Assembly (NCBI GenBank): GCA_963846775.1
Contig: CAWJXB010000006.1
Coordinates: 1,426,001 to 1,490,000, forward strand
DNA length: 64,000 nt
Source: CAVYXA01 sp963846775
Lineage (GTDB): Bacteria; Verrucomicrobiota; Verrucomicrobiia; Chthoniobacterales; UBA10450
Direction: 5' to 3'
The notes below the pieces were generated by a model, which made no database searches, had not been told where the DNA came from, and worked only from the letters and a program-made list of their open reading frames with translations. The translations under genes and the position numbers were made by a program. This document shows, piece after piece, positions 18,046-25,430 of this stretch; positions within the stretch are counted from its first letter, which is position 1, and every line of letters begins with the position of its first letter.

Positions 18046-18250
18046 GCCAGCGCCAGCGGTGCTATTTCATCGCAGCCTGGGGCATTGGCCAGGAATTCGA
18101 TGGGCAATGGTCAAGCGCTGAAAGTGCGATTCAATCCAGTGGCTCGTTTCTGCGGTCCCGAACATCACGCTCGTGGACGTCGAGACAGCGCTTTTGTCGG
18201 AATCGTCGCAAAAATGAATCGCGCTTCCAGCGCTGGATATTCCGCCGCGA
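18046..18250. repeat. Long nested palindromic element, decayed copy C
   Basis: The stretch 17880-18537 has no supportable gene. It contains the same ordered blocks as the elements at 11210 and 34186: AGCGCCAGCGGTGCT, CCTGGGGCATTGGCCAGG, AAGCGCTGAAAGTGCGATTCA, a spacer, and TGAATCGCGCTTCCAGCGCT. The far-side blocks have decayed. Confidence 0.55.
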
Positions 18251-18442
18251 CGGATCTCGCCGCGGAGAGCTCACAATATGAATGCCACGCCTTGGGCGGG
18301 CACAATCATGCCGGCAGCGGCACCGGCGATCGGAAGCGCCCCTTCCCTGGGGGAACAAAAGTTCAACCCCAAGCAGCTCCTGTTTCATTTCCAGCCCAAC
18401 GAGCAGAAAAAATCGAGCAGAAGACAGAGAAACGAGCTTTCG

Positions 18443-18520
18443 TTGTAGCGGCCCCGAACGCTTTCGGGGTCGCCGTTTCGCTTCGATGAAGTTTGCGACA
18501 GTCACAGACCGCCGCTACAA
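18443..18520. repeat. Bipartite palindrome bounded by TTGTAGCGGC and GCCGCTACAA
   Basis: The terminal 10-bp arms are perfect inverted repeats. Inside lies a second hairpin, CCCCGAA-CGC-TTTCGGGG. It ends 17 bp before the ribE start codon and takes the place of any FMN riboswitch there. Elements of the same build are at 27198-27283 and 46641-46706, and the 15-bp word at 18505-18519 recurs inside pxpC. Confidence 0.7.
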
Positions 18521-18537
18521 ATCACAAAACCCGCCAA

Positions 18538-19125
18538 ATGTTCACCGGTCTGATTGAAGAAGTCGGCAGAGTGCTCTCGGCCAGCGTCGCCGACAAAGCC
18601 ACGGAGTTGCAAATCGCCGCGCCCGGGATCGCCCGAAAAGTGCGACCCGGTGACAGCGTCGCGGTGAACGGTTGTTGCCTGACGGTAAGCGCCCGCCGCG
18701 GTGGAAATCTCACTTTCGATCTTCTTCAGGAAACGCTCGACCGCACGAATCTGAAAACGCTCCGATGCAACAGCGAAGTCAATCTGGAGCGCGCGCTCGC
18801 CGCAGATGGACGCGTCGGCGGGCACTTCGTTCAGGGCCACGTCGATTGCGTCTCCCAGATCGTGAGTTTCGGCAAGACCGGAAAGGATTTCCGGCTGGAG
18901 ATCGAGTTGCCGAAGCAATTTTCGCGATACATTGCGCTGAAGGGCTCGATCGCGGTCAATGGCATCAGCCTAACGATTGCGGAGATTTTGCAGAAATGTC
19001 TTGTTGTTTGGATTATCCCGCACACGAAAAAGCACACCAATCTCCAGCAAGCGCGCCCCGGCGATCTGGTGAATCTGGAGTTCGATATTCTGGCCAAGTA
19101 TGTGGAGAAGATGGTTGAAGCGTGA
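18538..19125 (+). CDS. ribE: Riboflavin synthase alpha subunit
   Basis: Riboflavin synthase dismutates two lumazine molecules to riboflavin and the pyrimidinedione precursor. The start MFTGLIEEVGRV is the invariant N-terminus, so the ATG at 18538 is preferred over a longer open frame from 18493. Two lumazine-binding repeats are visible: the first has GDSVAVNGCCLTV and GGHFVQGHVDCV, the second has KGSIAVNGISLTI and IPHTKKHTNLQQARPGDLVNLEFD. Length is 195 residues, normal. No FMN riboswitch or strong Shine-Dalgarno sequence is seen upstream, where a palindromic repeat lies. It is convergent with the sugar transferase gene. Confidence 0.93.
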   Translation: MFTGLIEEVGRVLSASVADKATELQIAAPGIARKVRPGDSVAVNGCCLTVSARRGGNLTFDLLQETLDRTNLKTLRCNSEVNLERALAADGRVGGHFVQGHVDCVSQIVSFGKTGKDFRLEIELPKQFSRYIALKGSIAVNGISLTIAEILQKCLVVWIIPHTKKHTNLQQARPGDLVNLEFDILAKYVEKMVEA

Positions 19126-19152
19126 AGCGCGAGCCGGTTCAACGCTTCAACC
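19113..19152. terminator. Hairpin overlapping the ribE stop, between convergent genes
   Basis: GGTTGAAGCGT (19113-19123) and ACGCTTCAACC (19142-19152) form an 11-bp stem spanning the ribE stop codon. It lies 17 bp from the stop of the convergent gene. There is no T-run, so its role as terminator is inferred from position only. Confidence 0.4.
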
Positions 19153-19169
19153 ATTCAACGAAAACGAAA

Positions 19170-20561
19170 TCACTTCGCTCCCGCGCCCAAAATTACCGCC
19201 GGCACCGTGCGCAATAGAATCTTCAAATCGAGCCCGAGGGACCAATTGTCGATGTACTCCAAATCCAGCCGCACCCAATCGCGAAAATCGCGCACTTCAT
19301 TGCGGCCGCTGATTTGCCACAAACACGTCAGGCCAGGTTTCACGCTCAAGCGCCGGCGCTGCGCTCGGTCCTCGAATTTCTCCACTTCGTAAACCGGGAG
19401 CGGTCGCGGCCCGACGAGACTCATGTCGCCCATTAGAACATTCACGAGTTGCGGCAGCTCGTCGAAGCTTGTGCGCCGCAGAAAGCGACCGACCGGCGTG
19501 ATGCGCGGGTCGTTATGCACTTTGAAAACCGGGCCGCTCATCTGATTAAACGGCTCCAACTCGGCCTTGCGCATCTCGGCGTCGCTATACATCGAACGAA
19601 ATTTGTACATGACAAAAGGCTTCCCATGTTTGCCCGCCCGGCGCTGCCGGAAAATCACCGGCCCGGGCGAGCCAAGGCGGATCGCGAGAACGCTGCCGAG
19701 TATGAGGGGAGAAGCGAGCAAGAGCCCGATAAAAGCGCCGATGCGATCAATGATGTTCTTAATCAGAAGCGTCCAGGAAACGTCCGGCGTGGACCGAAAC
19801 ACCAGCATTGGCCGCCCTCCGAAGGCATCGAAATCGGGCTTCGTGATCGATGTGCGGATAAAATCTGCGATGACCCAAGCCGGCACGCCCTCGATTTCGC
19901 AGGCGCCAATAGCTTGCTCCACGCGATTGAGCTGGCTGTGACCGGCTGCGAAAATCACGCGGGCGACCGCGTGCCGATGCAGCGCTTCGACTAAATCGGA
20001 CAGCGGTTGCTGGTCGATGTCGATTTTGCCGACAACTTCGAGCAGCATTTTCTGCTCATCGCTGAACGATTCTTCCAAAGCGGCGATATCTTGCGGCGCG
20101 CCCGCGAGCAAGACTGGCTCGCGCAATTGCCCACGCATCGCTTTGGCGCGGATTCGATTCACGATGAATCTTTCCTTCACGAGCAGGAGCAGCGTCGCGA
20201 TCAAAACGAACAGCACCGGCACCGTGCGCGCCGCCAGGGGCCGCCGCAGGAAAATCACGCCCGCACTGACGATGATGCCGAGGCCGATCATCGCGCGCAT
20301 GATTTGCGTAAAAGATTTCCACGGCGTCTTGTTCAGCGGCGATTGATAAAAACCCTGGAGCTCGAGCAGGATCGGACCGAACGGCATGATTACGACCAGG
20401 AGCCATTGATAATTGCGAAAGGGATCGACCGGGTTCGTTAGGCCAAACCAGGACGTGCCGAAGAGCCGCAGCACGTACGCAATCCAAAGCGACACGGCCA
20501 GCAGCAGCGCGTCGATCAACTGTTGCAACTGCGTGTTAAATTCCTGTCTTCGTGCGAGCAT
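19170..20561 (-). CDS. Polyprenyl-phosphate glycosyl-1-phosphate transferase (exopolysaccharide initiation)
   Basis: Enzymes of this family transfer a sugar-1-phosphate to undecaprenyl phosphate at the inner membrane to start exopolysaccharide or O-antigen repeat synthesis. The 463-residue protein has four N-terminal membrane segments, a nucleotide-binding-like middle domain (residues ~140-240), another membrane segment, and a C-terminal catalytic domain. That domain contains FRQRRAGKHGKPFVMYKFRS, FLRRTSFDELPQLVNVLMGD, MSLVGPRPLP and PGLTCLWQISGR, hallmarks of the WcaJ/CpsE type. No other polysaccharide genes are adjacent, so the sugar is unknown. Confidence 0.9.
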   Translation of the reverse strand: MLARRQEFNTQLQQLIDALLLAVSLWIAYVLRLFGTSWFGLTNPVDPFRNYQWLLVVIMPFGPILLELQGFYQSPLNKTPWKSFTQIMRAMIGLGIIVSAGVIFLRRPLAARTVPVLFVLIATLLLLVKERFIVNRIRAKAMRGQLREPVLLAGAPQDIAALEESFSDEQKMLLEVVGKIDIDQQPLSDLVEALHRHAVARVIFAAGHSQLNRVEQAIGACEIEGVPAWVIADFIRTSITKPDFDAFGGRPMLVFRSTPDVSWTLLIKNIIDRIGAFIGLLLASPLILGSVLAIRLGSPGPVIFRQRRAGKHGKPFVMYKFRSMYSDAEMRKAELEPFNQMSGPVFKVHNDPRITPVGRFLRRTSFDELPQLVNVLMGDMSLVGPRPLPVYEVEKFEDRAQRRRLSVKPGLTCLWQISGRNEVRDFRDWVRLDLEYIDNWSLGLDLKILLRTVPAVILGAGAK

Positions 20562-20600
20562 CCGGTGCGGGCAGTGTTAAGTCGTGAAGACGTCTAAAGT

Positions 20601-21281
20601 ATGACAGCACGGAGACGGGTCAAAATCGAGCGGCCGTATCTCGTCGGCGTAATCGCTACGCCGGCCGATTTGGACCGTGCCCTGCGAATCCGGAAACCGC
20701 CAGATCTTTTCGAGCTGCGCCTCGATTCCTTGGGCCAATCGGTGGACGAAGAAAAATTGTCGATGCTGCGGGCGCCGCTCATCATCACGGCACGCGATCC
20801 GCGCGAAGGCGGCGCGAACAACTTGTCCACCCAAAAACGGCGGAATTTGCTGGGCCGTTTTCTGCCACACGCCGGGTTTCTCGATGTTGAGCTCCGCTCG
20901 ACGCGCGCGCTCCGCTCGATTGTCGATCTTGCGCGCAAACGAAATGTTAGGCTTCTCCTGTCGTTTCATGACTTCAATTCGACACCTTCATTGGGCAGCT
21001 TGCGTGCCATGGCGCGGAAAGCGAAATCGCTTGGTGCAGCGGCTTTCAAGGTCGCGACGCGAACCGACACGCCGGAGCAATTGGCGCGATTGCTCGCCTT
21101 CGCCGCAAGCCCGGATGTCGATCTTCCAACGAGCGTGATGGGAATCGGCAAACTCGGCCGCAAATCCAGACGCGAACTGATGCGGCGCGGTTCCATTTTG
21201 AATTATGCGCATCTTGGTCGCTCGTCCATCCCCGGCCAACCTTCGCTGGAACGTGCGCGAATTCACCAGCGCAACCTTTGA
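20601..21281 (+). CDS. aroD: Type I 3-dehydroquinate dehydratase
   Basis: Third shikimate-pathway step: Schiff-base dehydration of 3-dehydroquinate. The 226-residue sequence has FELRLDSLG (substrate-binding EXRXD region), LLLSFHDFNSTPS with the catalytic histidine, AAFKVATRTDTPEQ with the Schiff-base lysine, and TSVMGIGKLGRKSR near the C-terminus. All key residues of the type I enzyme are present. It is divergent from the sugar transferase gene, with 39 bp between starts, and is followed by 240 bp holding only a perfect palindrome before nuoD. Confidence 0.88.
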   Translation: MTARRRVKIERPYLVGVIATPADLDRALRIRKPPDLFELRLDSLGQSVDEEKLSMLRAPLIITARDPREGGANNLSTQKRRNLLGRFLPHAGFLDVELRSTRALRSIVDLARKRNVRLLLSFHDFNSTPSLGSLRAMARKAKSLGAAAFKVATRTDTPEQLARLLAFAASPDVDLPTSVMGIGKLGRKSRRELMRRGSILNYAHLGRSSIPGQPSLERARIHQRNL

Positions 21282-21381
21282 TGGGAACGAGCGTTGTTTC
21301 CTTCGGTCCGGGGACAAAGCAGAACGCCTTAGCAAAATATGTCGGGAGCGCCTGATAGAAGTTGGGGAAGCGGCGCCGCGT

Positions 21382-21414
21382 CGGAACTTGACCGGTTAAA
21401 CCGGTCAAGTTCCG
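21382..21414. repeat. Perfect 15-bp inverted repeat between aroD and nuoD
   Basis: CGGAACTTGACCGGT and its exact complement are separated by TAA. There is no T-run on either side. The element could stop transcription of aroD or bind a dimeric regulator upstream of the nuo operon; the sequence does not decide. Confidence 0.6.
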
Positions 21415-21522
21415 TGACGCCTGCACCACCTGATTCAAATTGCGCTTGCACGCACGAGTCCACTCGCCAGCGTAAATACAAGCAGCGTTTCGAGTGTAGC
21501 TTTTAACGAATCACATTTCCTC

Positions 21523-22779
21523 ATGCCATTCACGGTGCGCGAAATTGAATCACCCGATCCAGTAACTCGGGTCGCCGCTGCCGATGCGGAATTGCATAAG
21601 GGCGATCATGATATCGGAGAGAGAATGGTGCTCAACATGGGGCCGTCGCACCCGGCCACGCACGGCGTTCTGCGGTTGGTGCTCGAGCTCGATGGCGAGA
21701 TCATCACCAAATGCATTCCCGATGTCGGTTACCTCCACCGCGGCGACGAGAAAATCGCCGAGAACATGCAATACAACCAGTTCGTGCCCTACACCGATCG
21801 GCTCGATTATCTCGCGCCGCTCTCGAACAACGTCGCTTATGCGCTGGCGGTGGAAAAGCTCATGGGCTGGGAGGTCCCGCCGCGCGGCCAAGCCATTCGT
21901 ACCATCTGCTGTGAAACGTCACGGATCTCGTCGCATCTGCTCGGGGTCGGCGCGATGGCGCTCGATCTCGGTGCCATGACCGTTTTTCTCTACACCTTTA
22001 CCGAGCGCGAAAAACTTTACGATCTGTTCGAGCTCCTGACCGGCGCGCGTTTCACCACCTCCTACACGCGCGTCGGCGGACAGATTCGCGATTTGCCGGA
22101 GCGATTCATTCCGCAACTCCAGAAATTTCTCGATGACTTCGACTCGAGCCTGAACGAATGCGACAAATTGTTGACCCGGAACAAGATCTTCGTCGATCGA
22201 ACGAAGGACATCGGCGTGATCACCAAAGATCGCGCCATCGCCTACGCGCTGTCGGGTCCAAATCTGCGGGGCAGCGGAATCGAGCACGATCTGCGGCGCA
22301 AACATCCGTATCTCGATTACGACCGCTACGATTTTGATGTCGTGATCGGCAGCGCCGGCGACTGTTACGATCGTTATCTGGTGCGAATCGAGGAGATGCG
22401 GCAGAGCGCACGCATTCTGCAGCAGACGATCGAAAAACTGCCGAGCGGCCCGATCAATCTCTCAGATTGGAAAAACATGACGCCGCCGAAATCGCGGGTC
22501 ATGACGAAAATGGAGGAGCTGATTCATCACTTCATCGTCGTCACGGAAGGACTCGACGCGCCGCCAGGCGAAGTTTATTTCGCGGCTGAAAATCCGAAGG
22601 GCGAGCTCGGTTTTTACATCAACAGCAAAGGCGGCGGCGTGCCCCACCGGCTGAAAATTCGTGCGCCGTCGTTTGTAAACCTGAGCATTCTCCCGGAGTT
22701 AATACCCGGTCACATGGTGAGCGACGTACCGGCGATTCTGGGCAGTTTGGACTTCGTCATGGGCGAATGCGACCGATGA
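21523..22779 (+). CDS. nuoD: NADH-quinone oxidoreductase subunit D
   Basis: The 49-kDa peripheral-arm subunit, which forms the quinone-binding pocket with NuoB. Residues include MVLNMGPSHPATHGVLRL, IPDVGYLHRGDEKIAEN, QFVPYTDRLDYLAPLSNNVAY and a C-terminus ILGSLDFVMGECDR, all diagnostic, at normal length (418). It is the first complex I gene here. nuoA, nuoB and nuoC, which usually precede it, are absent, and aroD lies upstream instead. A palindromic repeat follows the stop. Confidence 0.96.
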   Translation: MPFTVREIESPDPVTRVAAADAELHKGDHDIGERMVLNMGPSHPATHGVLRLVLELDGEIITKCIPDVGYLHRGDEKIAENMQYNQFVPYTDRLDYLAPLSNNVAYALAVEKLMGWEVPPRGQAIRTICCETSRISSHLLGVGAMALDLGAMTVFLYTFTEREKLYDLFELLTGARFTTSYTRVGGQIRDLPERFIPQLQKFLDDFDSSLNECDKLLTRNKIFVDRTKDIGVITKDRAIAYALSGPNLRGSGIEHDLRRKHPYLDYDRYDFDVVIGSAGDCYDRYLVRIEEMRQSARILQQTIEKLPSGPINLSDWKNMTPPKSRVMTKMEELIHHFIVVTEGLDAPPGEVYFAAENPKGELGFYINSKGGGVPHRLKIRAPSFVNLSILPELIPGHMVSDVPAILGSLDFVMGECDR

Positions 22780-22783
22780 GGGA

Positions 22784-22922
22784 GAATGACGAATGACGGA
22801 ATGTCCAATGACGAAGGAAGTCCGAATGACGAATGACGAGGATCCCGTCGCGCGCCGGGGAATGCGTTCGTCATTGGGGCTTCGTCATTCATTGGTCATT
22901 CGTCATCCGTCATTCGTCATTT
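22784..22922. repeat. AATGACGAA/TTCGTCATT palindromic repeat, copy 2
   Basis: Five AATGACGAA-like words on the left and six TTCGTCATT-like words on the right surround a GC-rich centre (GTCGCGCGCCGGGG). The right arm continues into the open frame of the following lipoprotein gene and encodes part of its N-terminus. Confidence 0.8.
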
Positions 22923-23185
22923 GGCGCCTCCTGCTCCTGGCGATGGTTCTGCTCTCCGTCTCCTGCGTTCCCGATCGTCTTCGCCAGGCCAACGTCGATG
23001 AAGTGACCGTGGGAATGTCGAGGAAACAAGTGGAATCGATCCTCGGCCCGCCAACGGAGACCGATACGAAAGATTTTCCCGTGACGAAAACGATGACCTA
23101 CCTTTACCACCAGCGCTCCGGCACAGTGACCATCGTTTTCAAGGACGACAAAGTGGCGGAGAAACAAAGCACACTGACCAGATAA
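22862..23185 (+). CDS. BamE/SmpA-like outer-membrane lipoprotein
   Basis: The mature part has the BamE/OmlA-like pattern VDEVTVGMSRKQVESILGPPTE followed by a short beta region (MTYLYHQRSGTVTIVFKDDK). A lipobox LSVSC follows a hydrophobic stretch, so the protein is probably lipidated. The start is uncertain: ATG at 22862 gives about 34 residues before the lipobox cysteine, a longer frame begins at 22793, and an internal ATG near 22943 lacks the basic N-region. Residues before the hydrophobic core (LRHSLVIRHPSFVIWR) are encoded by the TTCGTCATT repeat. The gene sits between nuoD and nuoEF; a role in complex I is not implied. Confidence 0.7.
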   Translation: MRSSLGLRHSLVIRHPSFVIWRLLLLAMVLLSVSCVPDRLRQANVDEVTVGMSRKQVESILGPPTETDTKDFPVTKTMTYLYHQRSGTVTIVFKDDKVAEKQSTLTR

Positions 23186-23239
23186 GACGCGGTCTAATTT
23201 ATCGCTGTCATGTTGAGCCAAAGCGCCTGCCAAGCCGTA

Positions 23240-23257
23240 GCCCCGCCACTGCGGGGC
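23240..23257. repeat. Short GC hairpin upstream of nuoEF
   Basis: GCCCCGC and GCGGGGC flank a CACT loop in the 128-bp gap between the lipoprotein gene and nuoEF. No T-run follows. It is probably one arm of a dispersed repeat rather than a terminator. Confidence 0.4.
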
Positions 23258-23313
23258 GAAGGTCTGGAAACATCTCTTTCTATGAGGATGGTACCGCGGA
23301 AAACTTTTTGCCA

Positions 23314-25248
23314 ATGAGTTCGACGAGCACTCAAATTCCTCCCGAGTTGGAGCGGAAGATGGACGCGGCGATCGCGCGTTATCCGCAAGATCGACAACGC
23401 AGCGCCGCGATGCCGTTGCTTCACTTGTGGCAGGAGCACTTTGGATTCATCAGCGACCACGCGGTCACCTGGATTGCGGACAAGTTAGGCCTGCAACCGA
23501 TCAACATTCTCGAGCTGACCTCCTTTTACCCGATGTATCGCACTTCGCCCACCGGCAAAACGCATATCCGCGTCTGCCGGACACTGAGCTGCGCCATGAC
23601 GGGAAGTTATGAGCTAATAAAAAAATTGCGGGAAACAATTGGCAGGAATCCGGATTACAGCGTCGAATTTGTCGAGTGTCTGGCCAGCTGCGGCACCGCG
23701 CCGGTCTGCATGGTCGGCGAGGAGCTGCGCGAGAATGTCGATCCTAACTCGATTGTCGATCTGATCGAGAATCGTGAATCGAGAATCGTGAATCGGGCAC
23801 AACCGCATCCACTGGAGTACCGCTTGGTTTACCAGAATGTCGGGCGCGCTGGTTGGACTACAGACATCGATTGTTATCTGCGCGCGGGCGGTTACGAGGA
23901 TTTGCGCAAAGCCGTCAAAATGACGCGCGAAGAGATCGTGAACGAGGTGAAAACTTCGGGGTTGCGCGGGCGCGGCGGCGCCGGTTTTCCGTGCGGCGTG
24001 AAATGGAGTTTCATCAAGCCGGATGAGAAAAAGCCGGTCTATCTCATTTGCAACGCCGACGAATCAGAGCCGGGGACGTTTAAGGACCGCTACATCATTC
24101 ACGAAGATCCGCATCAGTTGCTCGAAGGAATCGCGATTTCATGTTTCGCGATTAATGCGCGCATCGCTTACATCTACATCCGCGGCGAATTTCCAGAAGG
24201 CGCCAGGATTCTCGAACGCGCCATCGCAGAAGCGCGGGCCCGCAATTTTCTGGGCAAAAATATTCTCGGCACCGGGTTCAATGTCGAAGTTTACATTCAT
24301 CGTGGCGCGGGCGCTTACATTTGCGGCGAGGAAACCGGGCTGATCGAGTCACTCGAAGGCAAGCGCGGTTATCCGCGAATCAAGCCGCCCTATTTCCCGG
24401 CGGTGCTCGGTCTCTACCTATGCCCGACAGTCGTGAACAACGTGGAAACGCTTTGCCACGTGAAACACATCATCCATATGGGGGGCGCGAAATACACCCG
24501 GCTCGGCCGGCCTAACAACACTGGCACCCGCATTGTTTGTGTGAGCGGCGATGTGCGGCGCCCGGGTTATTTCGAGATCGAAGTCGGCGCAGTCACGATG
24601 GGGCAACTCATCTACGAAATGGCTGGCGGACTAAGGGAGGGCCGCACGCTGAAAGCGGTCATTCCGGGCGGAACGTCGGCCAAAGTGCTGCGAGCGAATG
24701 AGCGGTTTAAGCTGAAACAGAAGCAGCCCGATGGATCGACCATTGAGCGGGAAATCTCGATCGATGAGATCCCAATGGATTTCGATTCGTTAGCCGCGGC
24801 CGGCTCCATGGCTGGCTCCGGCGGCGTCATCGTGCTGGATGATTCGCGGGACATGGTCTGGGCCCTTAACAACATCAACGAATTTTACGCCCACGAGAGT
24901 TGCGGCCAGTGCACTCCCTGCCGGGAAGGATCGCTCTGGATGAAGAAAATCACCGATCGTATGTTGTTAGGCGGGGGCGTGACCGAGGACCCAAAGACGC
25001 TCCAGACCATCGGCGACAACATCGCCGGACGCACCATTTGCGCGTTCGGCGAAGCCTGCGCCTGGCCCACGCAAAGTTTTGTCCAGAAATTCCCGGAAGA
25101 ATTTGCCGTCCGCGCGCAGAAACCGGTCCCGCCGCCATTGCCGCCGGAATTGACCCCGGAAGAATTGATCGAGGAGGAACAGATTCCGACGACGCCGATG
25201 GCACACGATCCCGGTTGGGAAAAAGCCGGCGCGGCCGGGATGATTTAG
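23314..25248 (+). CDS. nuoEF: Fused NADH-quinone oxidoreductase subunits E and F
   Basis: One frame encodes both NADH-module proteins. Residues ~1-150 are NuoE (ELERKMDAAIARYP, LELTSFYPMY, and the 2Fe-2S cysteines in RVCRTLSCAM and ECLASCGTAPVC). Residues ~175-644 are NuoF: GLRGRGGAGFPCGVKW (FMN/NADH), CNADESEPGTFKDRYI, GAGAYICGEETGLIESLEG, and the N3 cluster SCGQCTPCREGS. The junction is encoded by two tandem copies of a 14-bp word (23767-23794, giving ENRESRIVN). This suggests that a repeat insertion joined two formerly separate genes or lengthened the linker. The start is ATG 23314; TTG 23308 is also open. Confidence 0.95.
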   Translation: MSSTSTQIPPELERKMDAAIARYPQDRQRSAAMPLLHLWQEHFGFISDHAVTWIADKLGLQPINILELTSFYPMYRTSPTGKTHIRVCRTLSCAMTGSYELIKKLRETIGRNPDYSVEFVECLASCGTAPVCMVGEELRENVDPNSIVDLIENRESRIVNRAQPHPLEYRLVYQNVGRAGWTTDIDCYLRAGGYEDLRKAVKMTREEIVNEVKTSGLRGRGGAGFPCGVKWSFIKPDEKKPVYLICNADESEPGTFKDRYIIHEDPHQLLEGIAISCFAINARIAYIYIRGEFPEGARILERAIAEARARNFLGKNILGTGFNVEVYIHRGAGAYICGEETGLIESLEGKRGYPRIKPPYFPAVLGLYLCPTVVNNVETLCHVKHIIHMGGAKYTRLGRPNNTGTRIVCVSGDVRRPGYFEIEVGAVTMGQLIYEMAGGLREGRTLKAVIPGGTSAKVLRANERFKLKQKQPDGSTIEREISIDEIPMDFDSLAAAGSMAGSGGVIVLDDSRDMVWALNNINEFYAHESCGQCTPCREGSLWMKKITDRMLLGGGVTEDPKTLQTIGDNIAGRTICAFGEACAWPTQSFVQKFPEEFAVRAQKPVPPPLPPELTPEELIEEEQIPTTPMAHDPGWEKAGAAGMI

Positions 25249-25292
25249 GTCTTACTCTGTCTCTTTCTCATGCTCTTGCTCTGAACTTCGAA

Positions 25293-25406
25293 ATGAAACC
25301 TTACTTCGACCACGAGAAATTAAATGTGTATCAACTTTCGTTATCTTTTAACGAATGGGTTGGAGAATTTCTAGCATCGGTTACCGGGAAGGCTGCAGGA
25401 GCATGA
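25293..25406 (+). pseudogene. Four-helix-bundle (S23/IVS-type) protein gene, N-terminal relic
   Basis: Thirty-seven codons, MKPYFDHEKLNVYQLSLSF through FLASVTGKAAGA, match the first helix of the small four-helix-bundle proteins related to those encoded in 23S rRNA intervening sequences. The remaining ~80 residues are missing. Imperfect inverted repeats rich in CTCATGCTC / GAGCATGAG flank it (25251-25282 and 25396-25430). The right repeat ends AGTAGGA directly before the nuoG ATG and so supplies its ribosome-binding site. It is a decayed insertion between nuoEF and nuoG. Confidence 0.65.
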
Positions 25407-25430
25407 GCAGGAGCAGGAGAAAGAGTAGGA

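Noticed and set aside
18440..18540. Possible FMN riboswitch in front of ribE
   Set aside because: The conserved RFN-element segments are not present; the sequence is a repeat with TTGTAGCGGC/GCCGCTACAA ends.
21205..21399. 64-codon frame downstream of aroD
   Set aside because: It overlaps the aroD end out of frame, has no family pattern, and runs into the perfect palindrome.
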